A stretch of DNA of 64,000 nucleotides from CAXBCP01 sp047638395. GTDB taxonomy: Bacteria; Pseudomonadota; Alphaproteobacteria; MPNO01; UBA830. Positions 33,856-42,100 of the stretch are shown here, piece after piece. Location of the stretch: the NCBI GenBank assembly GCA_047638395.1, contig JBLIMV010000008.1, positions 1 through 64,000 on the forward strand. Reading direction: 5' to 3'. Made by a program: the position numbers and the translations under genes. Positions within the stretch are counted from its first letter, which is position 1. Every line of letters starts with the position of its first letter. A model generated the notes under the pieces. It did no database searches. It saw only the letters and a program-made list of their open reading frames with translations, and was not told the DNA's origin.

Positions 33856-34134
33856 ATGCTTTTCTGCCTGCATATTCAGGACAAACCCGGCCGCGTTGAG
33901 ACCCGTAAACAGTTCGTTGAAGAACACCGCGCCTATCAGAAAGACTGCGGCGTGGACGTGACGCTGTCCGGCCCGCTACTGGCAGAAGACGGCGAAACCA
34001 TGATCGGTTCTATCTTCTTTATTGAGTCGCCGGACCGGGCGGGTGTCGAAAACTTTATCGCCAACGACCCGTTCACCAAGAACGATGTATGGGGCGACTC
34101 TGTCCTGACACGCTTCCTGCGGCGCCACGGATAG
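33856..34134 (+). CDS. YciI-family protein
   Basis: This 92-residue protein starts at ATG 33856 with AGGAAA upstream. LHIQDKPGRVETRKQFVEEHRAY, SGPLLAEDGETMIGSIFFIESPDRAGVENFIANDPF (in parts) and the final VLTRFLRRHG match the YciI ferredoxin-like fold. Some relatives are muconolactone-isomerase-like or lyase enzymes in aromatic catabolism, with His/Asp in the EEHRAY and NDPF positions. Its place opposite maleylacetate reductase suggests an accessory step. The exact reaction is unknown. Confidence 0.83.
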   Translation: MLFCLHIQDKPGRVETRKQFVEEHRAYQKDCGVDVTLSGPLLAEDGETMIGSIFFIESPDRAGVENFIANDPFTKNDVWGDSVLTRFLRRHG

Positions 34135-34172
34135 CGGGGGCCGGCACTGCCGGTCCACCGTTACTTCCGGAG

Positions 34173-35261
34173 CTACTGCCCGAGGAACGGGTAGTCGGTA
34201 TAGCCCGCCGCACCGCCGCCGTAGAATGTCGGGCGGTCGGGTTCGTTATAAGCGGCACCCGTCAGCAAACGTTCCGGCAGATCCGGGTTTGCAAGATACG
34301 GCGCGCCAAACGCCACCATATCCGCGAGCCCAGCGTCTATCACGGTATCCGCCATTGAGCGGTCATACCCACCATTGGTGATCAGGGTGTTCGGCCAGAT
34401 TTTTCGTAAATCGGCAAAAAGCGGGTCACGCGATGCCGGAAACCCATCATCGGTGCGCCCGTCGCCCATCTCAACCATATGGAGATACAGCAAATCCCGC
34501 TTGGCCAGCTCTGTGGCCAGATAGGTGAATGTCGCCATCGGGTCGGTATCGGAAATATCGTTGTACGGCTGGAACGGCGAAATTCTGTAGCCGACGCGCT
34601 CCGCGCCCCACACATCGACAACCGCATCGGTCACCGCGAGCGGGAACCGGCAGCGGTTCTCCACCGATCCGCCATACTCGTCGTCACGCCGGTTCGTGGA
34701 ATCGCGGGTGAACTGGTCCAGCAGATAACCGTTTGCCCCATGTACCTCGACACCGTCAAAGCCCGCCACATCCGCATTTTTGGCGGCGACCCTGTACTGC
34801 TCAACCAGCGCTTCTATTTCCGCTGTCTCAAGCGCGCGGGGCGTCACAAAGGGCTTCATTCCAGCAAGCGTCATCGCCTCGCCGGCCGGCTGGATCGCCG
34901 ACGGCGCGACGGGGTCTATGCCGTCCGGTTGCAGATCAGGGTGCGAAATGCGCCCGACATGCCACATCTGCAGAATAATACGCCCCCCCGCTTCGTGGAC
35001 CGCATCGGTCACTTCGCGCCAGCCGTCGATCTGTGCATCGGAGTGAATACCGGGCGTGCCCGGGTAACCCATGCCTTCGGGGCAGATCTGTGTTGCTTCC
35101 GTAATGATGAAGGCTGCGTCCGAGCGTTGCTGGTAATAGGTCGCGTTAAGCGCATGGGGGGTGTTTCCGTCCCCTGCACGATTCCGCGTCATCGGCGCCA
35201 TGACGACGCGGTGCGGCAGCTCAAACGGTCCAACAGATAATGGCGTAAACAGGTCCACCAT
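34173..35261 (-). CDS. Old yellow enzyme family ene-reductase (NemA-like)
   Basis: This 362-residue FMN TIM-barrel protein starts at MVDLFTPLSVG. The start overlaps closely with the upstream gene's stop (35264). VVMAPMTRNRAGDGNTP, IITEATQICPEGMGYPGTPGI, LQMWHVGRISHP and the substrate His-Asn pair in VHGANGYLLDQFTRD are the NemA/OYE signatures. It reduces activated C=C bonds or nitro groups with NAD(P)H. In context it could reduce an unsaturated ring-cleavage or enoyl intermediate. It is likely co-transcribed with the beta-hydroxyacid dehydrogenase upstream. Confidence 0.9.
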   Translation of the reverse strand: MVDLFTPLSVGPFELPHRVVMAPMTRNRAGDGNTPHALNATYYQQRSDAAFIITEATQICPEGMGYPGTPGIHSDAQIDGWREVTDAVHEAGGRIILQMWHVGRISHPDLQPDGIDPVAPSAIQPAGEAMTLAGMKPFVTPRALETAEIEALVEQYRVAAKNADVAGFDGVEVHGANGYLLDQFTRDSTNRRDDEYGGSVENRCRFPLAVTDAVVDVWGAERVGYRISPFQPYNDISDTDPMATFTYLATELAKRDLLYLHMVEMGDGRTDDGFPASRDPLFADLRKIWPNTLITNGGYDRSMADTVIDAGLADMVAFGAPYLANPDLPERLLTGAAYNEPDRPTFYGGGAAGYTDYPFLGQ

Positions 35262-35263
35262 GC

Positions 35264-36142
35264 TCAGCGCTTCACCCGCGCCTGTTCTTCGAGAACGGCG
35301 CACACGGCCGCCGTATCCTTTTCCGCCAGCCCCTGTTCGAGGGTTGCCCGGTAAGGCTGAACCGCGGCGGCAAACAAGCTAACCGGGCAATGCACCTCAG
35401 AGGCAAATGCCGTAATGATATCGAGATCTTTCTGGTACAGGCGGTTGGACATGCCGACATTGTCATAGTTGTTGTCCGCCATCATTCCGCCGCGCACCTG
35501 AAACATGCGTGACGTCGCGGCACTCGAGCCGATGACATCATGGATCAGATGCGGATCGAGACCCGATTTCATGCCAAGCACCATTGCCTCGGCGGCAGCC
35601 GTGTTGTGTATCGTGACGAGATGATTGGCGACAAATTTCATGCGGCTGCCATTACCGAACGCGCCGCAATATTTATTCTCGCGGCTGAACGCCTCTATAA
35701 CCGGGATACATTTTTTAACGGCGCCCTCGTCCCCACTGGTAAATACCGCGAGATCGCCGGTTTGCGCCTGCTGACCGGTACCGGATAACGGGCAATCGAG
35801 TAGTGTGTGCCCCGCCGCCGCCAGAATATCGCGGGCAGCTTCCTTGTCCGCAATCTTCAGCGTGCTGGTTTCCATCATCGTGCAGCCGGAAGCGGACGAC
35901 GCCGCTATTTCTTCGGCAACAGCCCGTAACGCGAGCGGGTTCGGTAGCGAGCAAACGATTACGTCCGCTTTCTCCGCGACGGCGGCTGCAGAACCAAGCG
36001 TTTCCACACCATCGGCGCGAGCGGCCTCAACGGCATCCGCCGAAAGATCGAAACCGTGAACGGTAAACCCGCCCTTCACCAGATGGCGCGCCATGGCACC
36101 ACCCATTATCCCCAGCCCGATTACGCCTGCGGTTCCGCTCAT
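35264..36142 (-). CDS. Beta-hydroxyacid dehydrogenase (HIBADH/GarR family)
   Basis: This 292-residue NAD-dependent dehydrogenase has GVIGLGIMGGAMARHLVKGG (cofactor loop), DCPLSGTGQQAQTGDLAVF (substrate loop) and catalytic Lys in GSRMKFVANHLV. It lies two bases upstream of the ene-reductase start and has AGGAA before its ATG. It oxidises a 3-hydroxy acid, or reduces the matching semialdehyde. The TGQQA in the substrate loop differs from the usual SGGxxGA, so the substrate is probably not 3-hydroxyisobutyrate. Confidence 0.87.
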   Translation of the reverse strand: MSGTAGVIGLGIMGGAMARHLVKGGFTVHGFDLSADAVEAARADGVETLGSAAAVAEKADVIVCSLPNPLALRAVAEEIAASSASGCTMMETSTLKIADKEAARDILAAAGHTLLDCPLSGTGQQAQTGDLAVFTSGDEGAVKKCIPVIEAFSRENKYCGAFGNGSRMKFVANHLVTIHNTAAAEAMVLGMKSGLDPHLIHDVIGSSAATSRMFQVRGGMMADNNYDNVGMSNRLYQKDLDIITAFASEVHCPVSLFAAAVQPYRATLEQGLAEKDTAAVCAVLEEQARVKR

Positions 36143-36164
36143 CTATTCATTCCTTTTGGATATC

Positions 36165-36194
36165 AGCCGCCACGCCGGTTCAGGCGTGGCGGCT
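36165..36194. repeat. 12-bp perfect inverted repeat between operon genes
   Basis: AGCCGCCACGCC-GGTTCA-GGCGTGGCGGCT, eight bases after the enol-lactonase-like stop. The hairpin is strong but lacks a T run on the minus strand. It may be a weak terminator, RNA processing site or 3'-end stabiliser. Confidence 0.6.
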
Positions 36195-36201
36195 CATCAC
36201 A

Positions 36202-36993
36202 TCAGTTTTTGGCGAGAAAGCCGGTCAGCGCTGCGTTAAAAGCCTCGGGGCGTTCAACGTTGGAGATATGCGCTGCCGGATCGAGCAACACGTATTCCGA
36301 GCCCGGCATGTTGGCATGCATCGCTTCCATGCCTGCCGGCGGCGTACCGGCATCCTGAGCGCCTGCGATAAACAGAACCGGTATGCCGGAAATCTTGCCA
36401 AGATCGTCGAGATAGCTGAGCCCCTGAATGGCGGCCGCACAGCCCGCATAGCCGTTGACCGACGTCGTTGCGATCATATCAGCGATTGCCTGCGCCTCGG
36501 GCGTTCCCTTGCTGCGGAAGCCATCGGTAAACCAGCGCTCCATGGTCGGCTGGATCAGCGGCTCCATTCCGTTCTTGTGGGACAGATCAATCCTGTCCTG
36601 CCACGCGCTGACAAACTGCTCTGCAACCTTACCCATCGAATTGGCGACGACCACTGATTTCAGGCGCTCAGGGTGCTTGAGCATGATGCCCTGGACGGTC
36701 ATGCCACCGATCGACAAACCGACAAAATGCGTCTGGTCGATACCGAGATGATCCCAGAGCGCGACCACATCGGCGATCAGGTCGTCAAAATGATAGGCAC
36801 CGGGAACCGGCTCGGATTCACCATGCCCGCGCTTGTCATACCGCAGGATATGGAAATCGTCGGCCAGCAACCGCGCCTGCTCGTCCCACATATGCAGGTT
36901 CGTCGCCAGGGAGTTGGAAAACGTTAGCCAGGGTTTATCCGCATTGCCGGATACTTCGTAGTTTAGCTCGATGCCATTCACGTTGGCTTTCAT
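36202..36993 (-). CDS. pcaD: 3-oxoadipate enol-lactonase-like alpha/beta-hydrolase
   Basis: This 263-residue hydrolase is of the PcaD type: MKANVNGIELNYEVSG, FSNSLATNLHMWDEQ (the S-N-S-L motif of PcaD), YDKRGHGES, nucleophile Ser in VGLSIGGM, Asp in AGAQDAGTPP and His in DPAAHISNVERP. It would hydrolyse 3-oxoadipate enol-lactone to 3-oxoadipate, the same metabolite that maleylacetate reductase yields. No muconate cycloisomerase is nearby, so the true lactone substrate may differ. It is transcribed with the extradiol-like gene 42 bases upstream. Confidence 0.8.
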   Translation of the reverse strand: MKANVNGIELNYEVSGNADKPWLTFSNSLATNLHMWDEQARLLADDFHILRYDKRGHGESEPVPGAYHFDDLIADVVALWDHLGIDQTHFVGLSIGGMTVQGIMLKHPERLKSVVVANSMGKVAEQFVSAWQDRIDLSHKNGMEPLIQPTMERWFTDGFRSKGTPEAQAIADMIATTSVNGYAGCAAAIQGLSYLDDLGKISGIPVLFIAGAQDAGTPPAGMEAMHANMPGSEYVLLDPAAHISNVERPEAFNAALTGFLAKN

Positions 36994-37035
36994 GCGTTCA
37001 CTCTTTCTTTGGATGAATGTATGGAATTCTGATCG

Positions 37036-37977
37036 TTACGGGGTCGAATGGCTGATAAATTTCTCCGGCACCGGTTCACCCCACTGGGAATCGAGACCGT
37101 CTTCGGCGGCGACCAGGGTCGGCGGGTTCTGATTGTTCAGCCGGTCACTATCGGTCCAGTGCTCATGCACCCGGCCCCACGGGTCCTGCCAGTAGTCATA
37201 TACCTGGCTGCCCAGAACATGGCGGCCGAGGCCCCACATGTGATCGTACTTTCCCGCTTTTTTGAGATGGGCGTTGCCCATGAAGACGTCGTCGATGTCA
37301 TGCACTTCGAACGCCATATGGTTCAAGCCGGCGACCTCACCTTTGATACACAGGAAGGTATGATGGTCGACATATCGCTCGCCCCCATCGATCCGGTTGA
37401 ACGTCGCGATGACGTTGTCTTTCTCGCCCGCATAAACCTCGTCCGACGGCACAAGGCCAAGGGTTTCACGGAACCACTTGGTGCCTGCCATAACGTCAGG
37501 GGTCATAATCACGGCATGTCCGAGGCGTTTCACATGAGACGGCCCGCGTTCGATCCGCGTCAGTTGGCCAAGTCGAGAATCGCGCGCGGCAGCGGTGTTG
37601 ACGCCGAACCGCGGCACGGCGATTTCTTCCTCATCCGCCCTGCCCCACACGATTTCGATCTGATAGCCGTTCGGCTCGGTCAGACGAACACGTTTGCCGC
37701 CCCCGGGGGCGTCGAGATCCTCGATACCGGAGGCACCGTCGGCCTTTGAAATTTTCTCAAGGTCTTCTTCGCTCGCCGCCCGGAACGCCAAGCCGACAAA
37801 TTTAGCATCGCCTTTATGGGTAACATGGATAAACGGCGCGGGATCAGTGCCGCGCATGTACAGCGTGTCATTAGTCCGCTCGGCCCTGATCATCCCGAAA
37901 TTCGTCAGGAATTCCTCTGCCTCATCGAGATCCGGAGACTGGAGCCGTCCGAATGCAATATCTTCTACCTTGATCAT
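37036..37977 (-). CDS. Extradiol dioxygenase-like VOC protein
   Basis: This 313-residue two-module VOC protein is sized like type I extradiol dioxygenases. The catalytic Fe site is visible in the C-terminal module: H154 (RLGHAVIMTP), H220 (GLNHMAFEV) and E272 (RVHEHWTD). GLGRHVLGSQVYDYWQDPWG is typical of the class. It probably cleaves a catechol-type ring next to one hydroxyl. AAGGAGGAATT gives a strong start. It heads a run with PcaD-like, HIBADH and OYE genes, which resembles a meta-cleavage lower pathway lacking a classical hydrolase. Confidence 0.85.
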   Translation of the reverse strand: MIKVEDIAFGRLQSPDLDEAEEFLTNFGMIRAERTNDTLYMRGTDPAPFIHVTHKGDAKFVGLAFRAASEEDLEKISKADGASGIEDLDAPGGGKRVRLTEPNGYQIEIVWGRADEEEIAVPRFGVNTAAARDSRLGQLTRIERGPSHVKRLGHAVIMTPDVMAGTKWFRETLGLVPSDEVYAGEKDNVIATFNRIDGGERYVDHHTFLCIKGEVAGLNHMAFEVHDIDDVFMGNAHLKKAGKYDHMWGLGRHVLGSQVYDYWQDPWGRVHEHWTDSDRLNNQNPPTLVAAEDGLDSQWGEPVPEKFISHSTP

Positions 37978-38021
37978 AATTCCTCCTTATGCGCCGCCTC
38001 ACGGAATGGACGGCCTCCAAA

Positions 38022-39851
38022 TTATTCTATGACAACGATATCGCCGTCACCGCCTGTGTAAAGCCGATCTACAATATTCGCGCGACGGGTCAAGACGGCG
38101 CGCTGATTGATGTATCCCTTGTCCGTAATCTCCCCCGCATCTATCTGCGGCGGTTCGGTCATGAGCAAGACCCGCTTGATTCGGGTCGAACTGCCCGGGT
38201 TTTCCCTGTTGTGAACGGCAAGCCCGGCGCGAAGCCGTTCCTGAACAGCGGGATGGGCCGCCAGTTCATCGGGTGTCAGGTCATCCCCGGCAACAGATTT
38301 ACAGCCATCGAGGCTGATAAAGGCCAGCAGCCCGACTTCGTCGCGATCATGGCCCGTCACCACGGCGTCCTGAATGACAGGCGATGCGGCGGCAATGGCC
38401 TGAAGACGTAACTGTCCCGCATGCACCCACGTGCCCGATAACAGCTTGAAGTTCTCGGCAACGCGACCATCGAAGACCACGCCTTCCGCCGGGTCATCTT
38501 CATCTTCCAGTTTGCCGGCATCGCCAATCCGGAAAAAGTTCTCTTCGTCGAACGCCTTGGCCGTCAGATCGTCCTGCTTGTAATAACCCGGCGTAATAAT
38601 CGGGCCGCGCATACGAATTTCCAGCTTGTCGCCATTGGGCACCAATTTCAGCTCGTTGCCGGGCAACGGAACCCCGATATTTGCGGCTGACTTCGGATAC
38701 CAGTTCATGAACGTCGCCGCCGGTGCCGTTTCAGTCGAACCGAGCGAGGTCGTAATCGGCACACGCTCTCCCTTTACCGCGATCGCCAGTTTGTCCAGGC
38801 GTTCCCAGACATTCCGGGGCAAAGCGGCGCCGGCAAAGAACAGGATCTGCAGATTCCGGAACAGGCCGTCGCGGGCTTCGTCATCTGCTTCGAGAAGGGG
38901 GAGCAGAAGATCGAAACCTCGCGGCACGTTCAGATACAATGTCGGCGATATTTCCTTCAGGTTGGCAATCGTCGCCTCGATACGGCCGGGTACGGGACGA
39001 CCCTCATCGATATACATCGTGCCGCCGTTATGCAGCACCATGTTCAGATTGTAGTTCCCGCCGAAGGTATGATTCCACGGCAACCAGTCCACAAAGATCG
39101 GTGGCTCATCGCGCAGGAACGAGCATACCTGAGCCAGAGACACCTGGTTCGATACCATCATCCGGTGCGGGTTGAGGACACCTTTGGGCAGGCCGGTCGA
39201 CCCGGAGGTCAGAAGAATTTTTCCGATTGTTTCAAGCGTCAGGCGCGCCGCTGCGTCATCCACCGCGGGGCCCGGAACGACGGCCAACCAGTCAGAGAGC
39301 GCCACTGCATTATCCGGCGCGCCATCGGTCGTCCCGGCCACAAGCGTCCGGTCCGACAAATCGAGGGCACCAAGCGCCTTGGCAAAAGGTGCCGGATTGT
39401 CCACGAAGATAGCGGAGGGATCGTTGTGTCCGATGACCATCTGCAGTTTTTCGTGATCCTGACTCATCAATGAATACGCGGGAGAAACCGGCATTACCGG
39501 CACACCGACGGTCATCGCGCCAAACATCACAAATGCCTGGTTGATCGAGTTGTCTGACAGGATGGCCACAGGTCGGGCAGCACTATGACCGCCATCGAGC
39601 AATGCCTGCCCGATAGAATTCGCCGCCCTCAATACATCGGCGTAGGTCACCCGTCGCCAGCTACCCGAGCCATCGCGCTCACACAGAAAATCTCGGTCCG
39701 GGTGCGCGGCCGCGTGATCCCGCAGCATTTCAATCACGCTCGTCGGCACCGGCCCAAGCGGCTCCGGACACCGCAACACGATCGTCCCATCGTCGCGGCG
39801 TTCAACGTCAACGCCGAAGCGCTGCATGTTCACATTGGCAAGTTCAGCCAT
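38022..39851 (-). CDS. Feruloyl-CoA synthase-like acyl-CoA ligase
   Basis: This 609-residue adenylate-forming ligase starts at ATG 39851 with AGGGG upstream. It has LLTSGSTGLPKGVLNPH (ATP loop), WLPWNHTFGGNYN (feruloyl-CoA-synthase-like motif), TTSLGSTETAPAATFMNWY, FRIGDAGKLEDEDDPAEGVVFDGRVAENFKL (in parts) and INQRAVLTRRA. The overall pattern is that of Fcs, which makes feruloyl-CoA from ferulate, ATP and CoA. It follows an SDR by 13 bases, and a crotonase is divergently encoded 80-100 bases further, so a cinnamate side-chain-shortening module is likely. Confidence 0.82.
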   Translation of the reverse strand: MAELANVNMQRFGVDVERRDDGTIVLRCPEPLGPVPTSVIEMLRDHAAAHPDRDFLCERDGSGSWRRVTYADVLRAANSIGQALLDGGHSAARPVAILSDNSINQAFVMFGAMTVGVPVMPVSPAYSLMSQDHEKLQMVIGHNDPSAIFVDNPAPFAKALGALDLSDRTLVAGTTDGAPDNAVALSDWLAVVPGPAVDDAAARLTLETIGKILLTSGSTGLPKGVLNPHRMMVSNQVSLAQVCSFLRDEPPIFVDWLPWNHTFGGNYNLNMVLHNGGTMYIDEGRPVPGRIEATIANLKEISPTLYLNVPRGFDLLLPLLEADDEARDGLFRNLQILFFAGAALPRNVWERLDKLAIAVKGERVPITTSLGSTETAPAATFMNWYPKSAANIGVPLPGNELKLVPNGDKLEIRMRGPIITPGYYKQDDLTAKAFDEENFFRIGDAGKLEDEDDPAEGVVFDGRVAENFKLLSGTWVHAGQLRLQAIAAASPVIQDAVVTGHDRDEVGLLAFISLDGCKSVAGDDLTPDELAAHPAVQERLRAGLAVHNRENPGSSTRIKRVLLMTEPPQIDAGEITDKGYINQRAVLTRRANIVDRLYTGGDGDIVVIE

Positions 39852-39864
39852 GACTGCCTGCCCC

Positions 39865-40629
39865 TTAGCCGTGGCCCAGGCGCAACGCACCGTCCAGCCG
39901 GACGACTTCACCGTTCAGCATTTTGTTGCCGAGGATACACATCACGAAATTTGCGTATTCCTCCGGCGTACCGAGACGGGACGGAAACGGTGTCGCCTGC
40001 TCAAGCGATTCCTGCGCGGGTTGCGGCAGACCGCGAAGCATCGGTGTCTCAAAAACGCCCGGCGCAATGCCAACAACCCGAATGCCATAGCGCGCCAGTT
40101 CGCGTGCTGCCGGCAGGGTCAGCCCGGCAATCGCGCCTTTCGACGACGCATATGCCGCCTGGCCGACCTGGCCGTCATAAGCTGCCACCGAAGATGTATT
40201 GACGATCACGCCGCGCTCGCCGTCGGCATCCAGCGTGTCTGCCTTGCTCATATGTTCGGACACAAGCCGCAGCATGTTGAACGTGCCGACAACATTGATG
40301 TTGATGCAGCGCGCATAATTTTCGAGCGGCTGCGGCCCCTCGCGACCGAGAATGCGTTCAGCAGGACCGATGCCCGCACAATTCACAAGAACCCGTGGCG
40401 CGCCGTGTGCTTCAACCGCCTGGCGGATCGCCGCATCCGCACCGTCGGCGCTTGTCACATCACATTCAATGGCGATGCCATCGATAGCCGCAGCTGTCTC
40501 CCGGGCGGCTTCCATATTCACATCGAGAACGGCAACCTTGCCGCCGGCCTCTGCCAATGCGCGGGCCGTCGCCGCCCCAAGTCCCGATGCGCCACCGGCG
40601 ACGATTGCAGCATGTCCGCTGATATCCAT
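39865..40629 (-). CDS. SDR, HSD17B10-like 3-hydroxyacyl-CoA dehydrogenase
   Basis: This 254-residue SDR starts at ATG 40629 (GGGAGAAG upstream). It has AIVAGGASGLGAATARAL, VLVNCAGIGPAERILGREG, NTSSVAAYDGQVGQAAYASSKGAIAGL (in parts; catalytic Y-x3-K) and GIAPGVFETPMLRGLP. This set is characteristic of type II HADH/HSD10 enzymes that oxidise 3-hydroxyacyl-CoA. With the ligase downstream and the crotonase divergent, it fits the second oxidation of a CoA-dependent beta-oxidation of a phenylpropanoid side chain. Confidence 0.87.
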   Translation of the reverse strand: MDISGHAAIVAGGASGLGAATARALAEAGGKVAVLDVNMEAARETAAAIDGIAIECDVTSADGADAAIRQAVEAHGAPRVLVNCAGIGPAERILGREGPQPLENYARCININVVGTFNMLRLVSEHMSKADTLDADGERGVIVNTSSVAAYDGQVGQAAYASSKGAIAGLTLPAARELARYGIRVVGIAPGVFETPMLRGLPQPAQESLEQATPFPSRLGTPEEYANFVMCILGNKMLNGEVVRLDGALRLGHG

Positions 40630-40733
40630 CCGTCTTCTCCCTTGGCTTGTTCTTTGCCCGCAGTTTACACCGCGTTTCAGGCCACTTATAGAGGCGAGAT
40701 CGATACTGTCCAGTACCACCGGGAGGGGCCTTG

Positions 40734-41513
40734 ATGACCGCTTTTACATCTGAACTCATCGACTTCGAAATGCGCGACCGGATCGCCGTGCTGACGCTCA
40801 ACCGCCCGGAGAAACGCAACGCGGTCAGCGAAGCGCTCATCCAGGACATCAACCGGTTCTTCAACATGCCCCCGAAAGATGCCCTTGCTGTGGTCCTTCG
40901 GGCGAATGGCGACCATTTTTGCGCAGGCCTGGACCTGTCTCAGCATAAAGAGCGCAATGTCGACGAAGCGTTTGAAATTTCCCGCTACTGGCACAGGACG
41001 TTCGACCTTATCCAGTATGGTGGCTTACCCGTTGTGGCCGCCATGCAGGGCGCTGTCATGGGCGGCGGGCTGGAACTTGCGACCACGGCGCATGTGCGCA
41101 TCGCTGAGCCGTCCACCATCTACCAGCTTCCTGAAGGCAGACGCGGCATCTATGTCGGTGGCGGCGCGAGCATTCGCGTCGCCCGGATCATCGGCCCCGG
41201 ACGCATGACCGAAATGATGCTGACGGGCCGCCGCCTCGATGCCGAAGAAGGTCAACAGATGGGGCTGTCACACTACCTTGTGGAAACGGGAGAAGCCTTC
41301 GACAAGGCAATGGAGCTTGCCGAGACAATCGCCGGCAACGCGCCGCTCGCCAACAAGATGATGCTCAACACCATCCAGCGCGTCGACCGCATGGGCGAAA
41401 GCGAGGGTTACTTCGTCGAATCCCTGGCATCGGCGCTTACCCAGGCATCGGACGATGCACAGGAAGGCATGCGGGCGTTTCTGGAGAAGCGCGATATCCG
41501 TTTCGACAAATAG
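40734..41513 (+). CDS. Enoyl-CoA hydratase/isomerase (crotonase) family
   Basis: This 259-residue protein starts at ATG 40734, ten bases after GGGAGGGG; an upstream TTG is less likely. It has LNRPEKRNAVSEALI, DHFCAGLDLSQHKERN (oxyanion hole), GAVMGGGLELATTAHVRIAE and LPEGRRGIYVGGGASIRVARIIG. The catalytic Glu position is at LPEG/RRGIYVGG as in hydratases. It is divergent from the SDR/feruloyl-CoA synthase-like operon. It could hydrate feruloyl-CoA-like thioesters; whether it also has lyase activity cannot be read from sequence. Confidence 0.85.
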   Translation: MTAFTSELIDFEMRDRIAVLTLNRPEKRNAVSEALIQDINRFFNMPPKDALAVVLRANGDHFCAGLDLSQHKERNVDEAFEISRYWHRTFDLIQYGGLPVVAAMQGAVMGGGLELATTAHVRIAEPSTIYQLPEGRRGIYVGGGASIRVARIIGPGRMTEMMLTGRRLDAEEGQQMGLSHYLVETGEAFDKAMELAETIAGNAPLANKMMLNTIQRVDRMGESEGYFVESLASALTQASDDAQEGMRAFLEKRDIRFDK

Positions 41514-41537
41514 CCTGCTTGGTCAGAACTGCTGCGA

Positions 41538-42023
41538 TTAGGCCTCAAACTTCAAATCGGCAGGCGAGATCAGAACATCGAACTGCTCGCACCAGATGAC
41601 AACGCTCGGATATTTTTTCAGATCGATCCCCGGCGGGATGTTGTATTTCTGGCTTCCCTTGAATGACCGGAGCCGCCCCAGGTCGACAAACATCGTGTTT
41701 TTCACTTGTGAAGAATCCCGGATTGTCTCTGCTGGCACCAGGTAGACGTGAAACTTGGGCCCCGGGCCGACCTCAAAATCCTTATCCAGAAAAACGACCC
41801 GATCATAGACCGAGACTTTGCCCTTGCCGTAGTGGATCGGATCCGAGGGATCGGCATGAACGAAAGTCCCACTCGCCGCCAGTCCAGATTTTTCTTCGGA
41901 TGTAAGCTGATCCATCGCTTCGGGTGGCGGAAACACATACGGGAATGCAAAAAACCCTGCACCAACGCCAAAACCCGTCCCAAGCACGCCGCCGACCAGA
42001 AACACCGCAATCAATCGCCACAT
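41538..42023 (-). CDS. DM13-domain membrane-anchored protein
   Basis: This 161-residue protein starts at ATG 42023 (GGAG nine bases upstream); the GTG at 42038 overlaps that ribosome site. One N-terminal membrane span (LIAVFLVGGVLGTGFGVGAGFFAF) is followed by a DM13 domain: GTFVHADPSDPIHYGKGKVSVYD, FHVYLVP, LRSFKGSQKYNIPPGIDL and SVVIWCEQFDVLISPADL. The near-invariant Cys in VIWCEQF is present. DM13 domains are proposed to be electron-transfer or redox modules. Expected location is the periplasmic side of the membrane. Neighbours give no clear role. Confidence 0.83.
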   Translation of the reverse strand: MWRLIAVFLVGGVLGTGFGVGAGFFAFPYVFPPPEAMDQLTSEEKSGLAASGTFVHADPSDPIHYGKGKVSVYDRVVFLDKDFEVGPGPKFHVYLVPAETIRDSSQVKNTMFVDLGRLRSFKGSQKYNIPPGIDLKKYPSVVIWCEQFDVLISPADLKFEA

Positions 42024-42100
42024 CGTTTTCTTCTCCACTTTGAGCTACCGGACAGGAATACACCGATATGTATTCTGTGAGCACGAGATAATATTGCGCC

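Noticed and set aside
36165..36194. Classical rho-independent terminator
   Set aside because: The stem is strong but no T run follows on the coding strand, so it is listed only as an inverted repeat.
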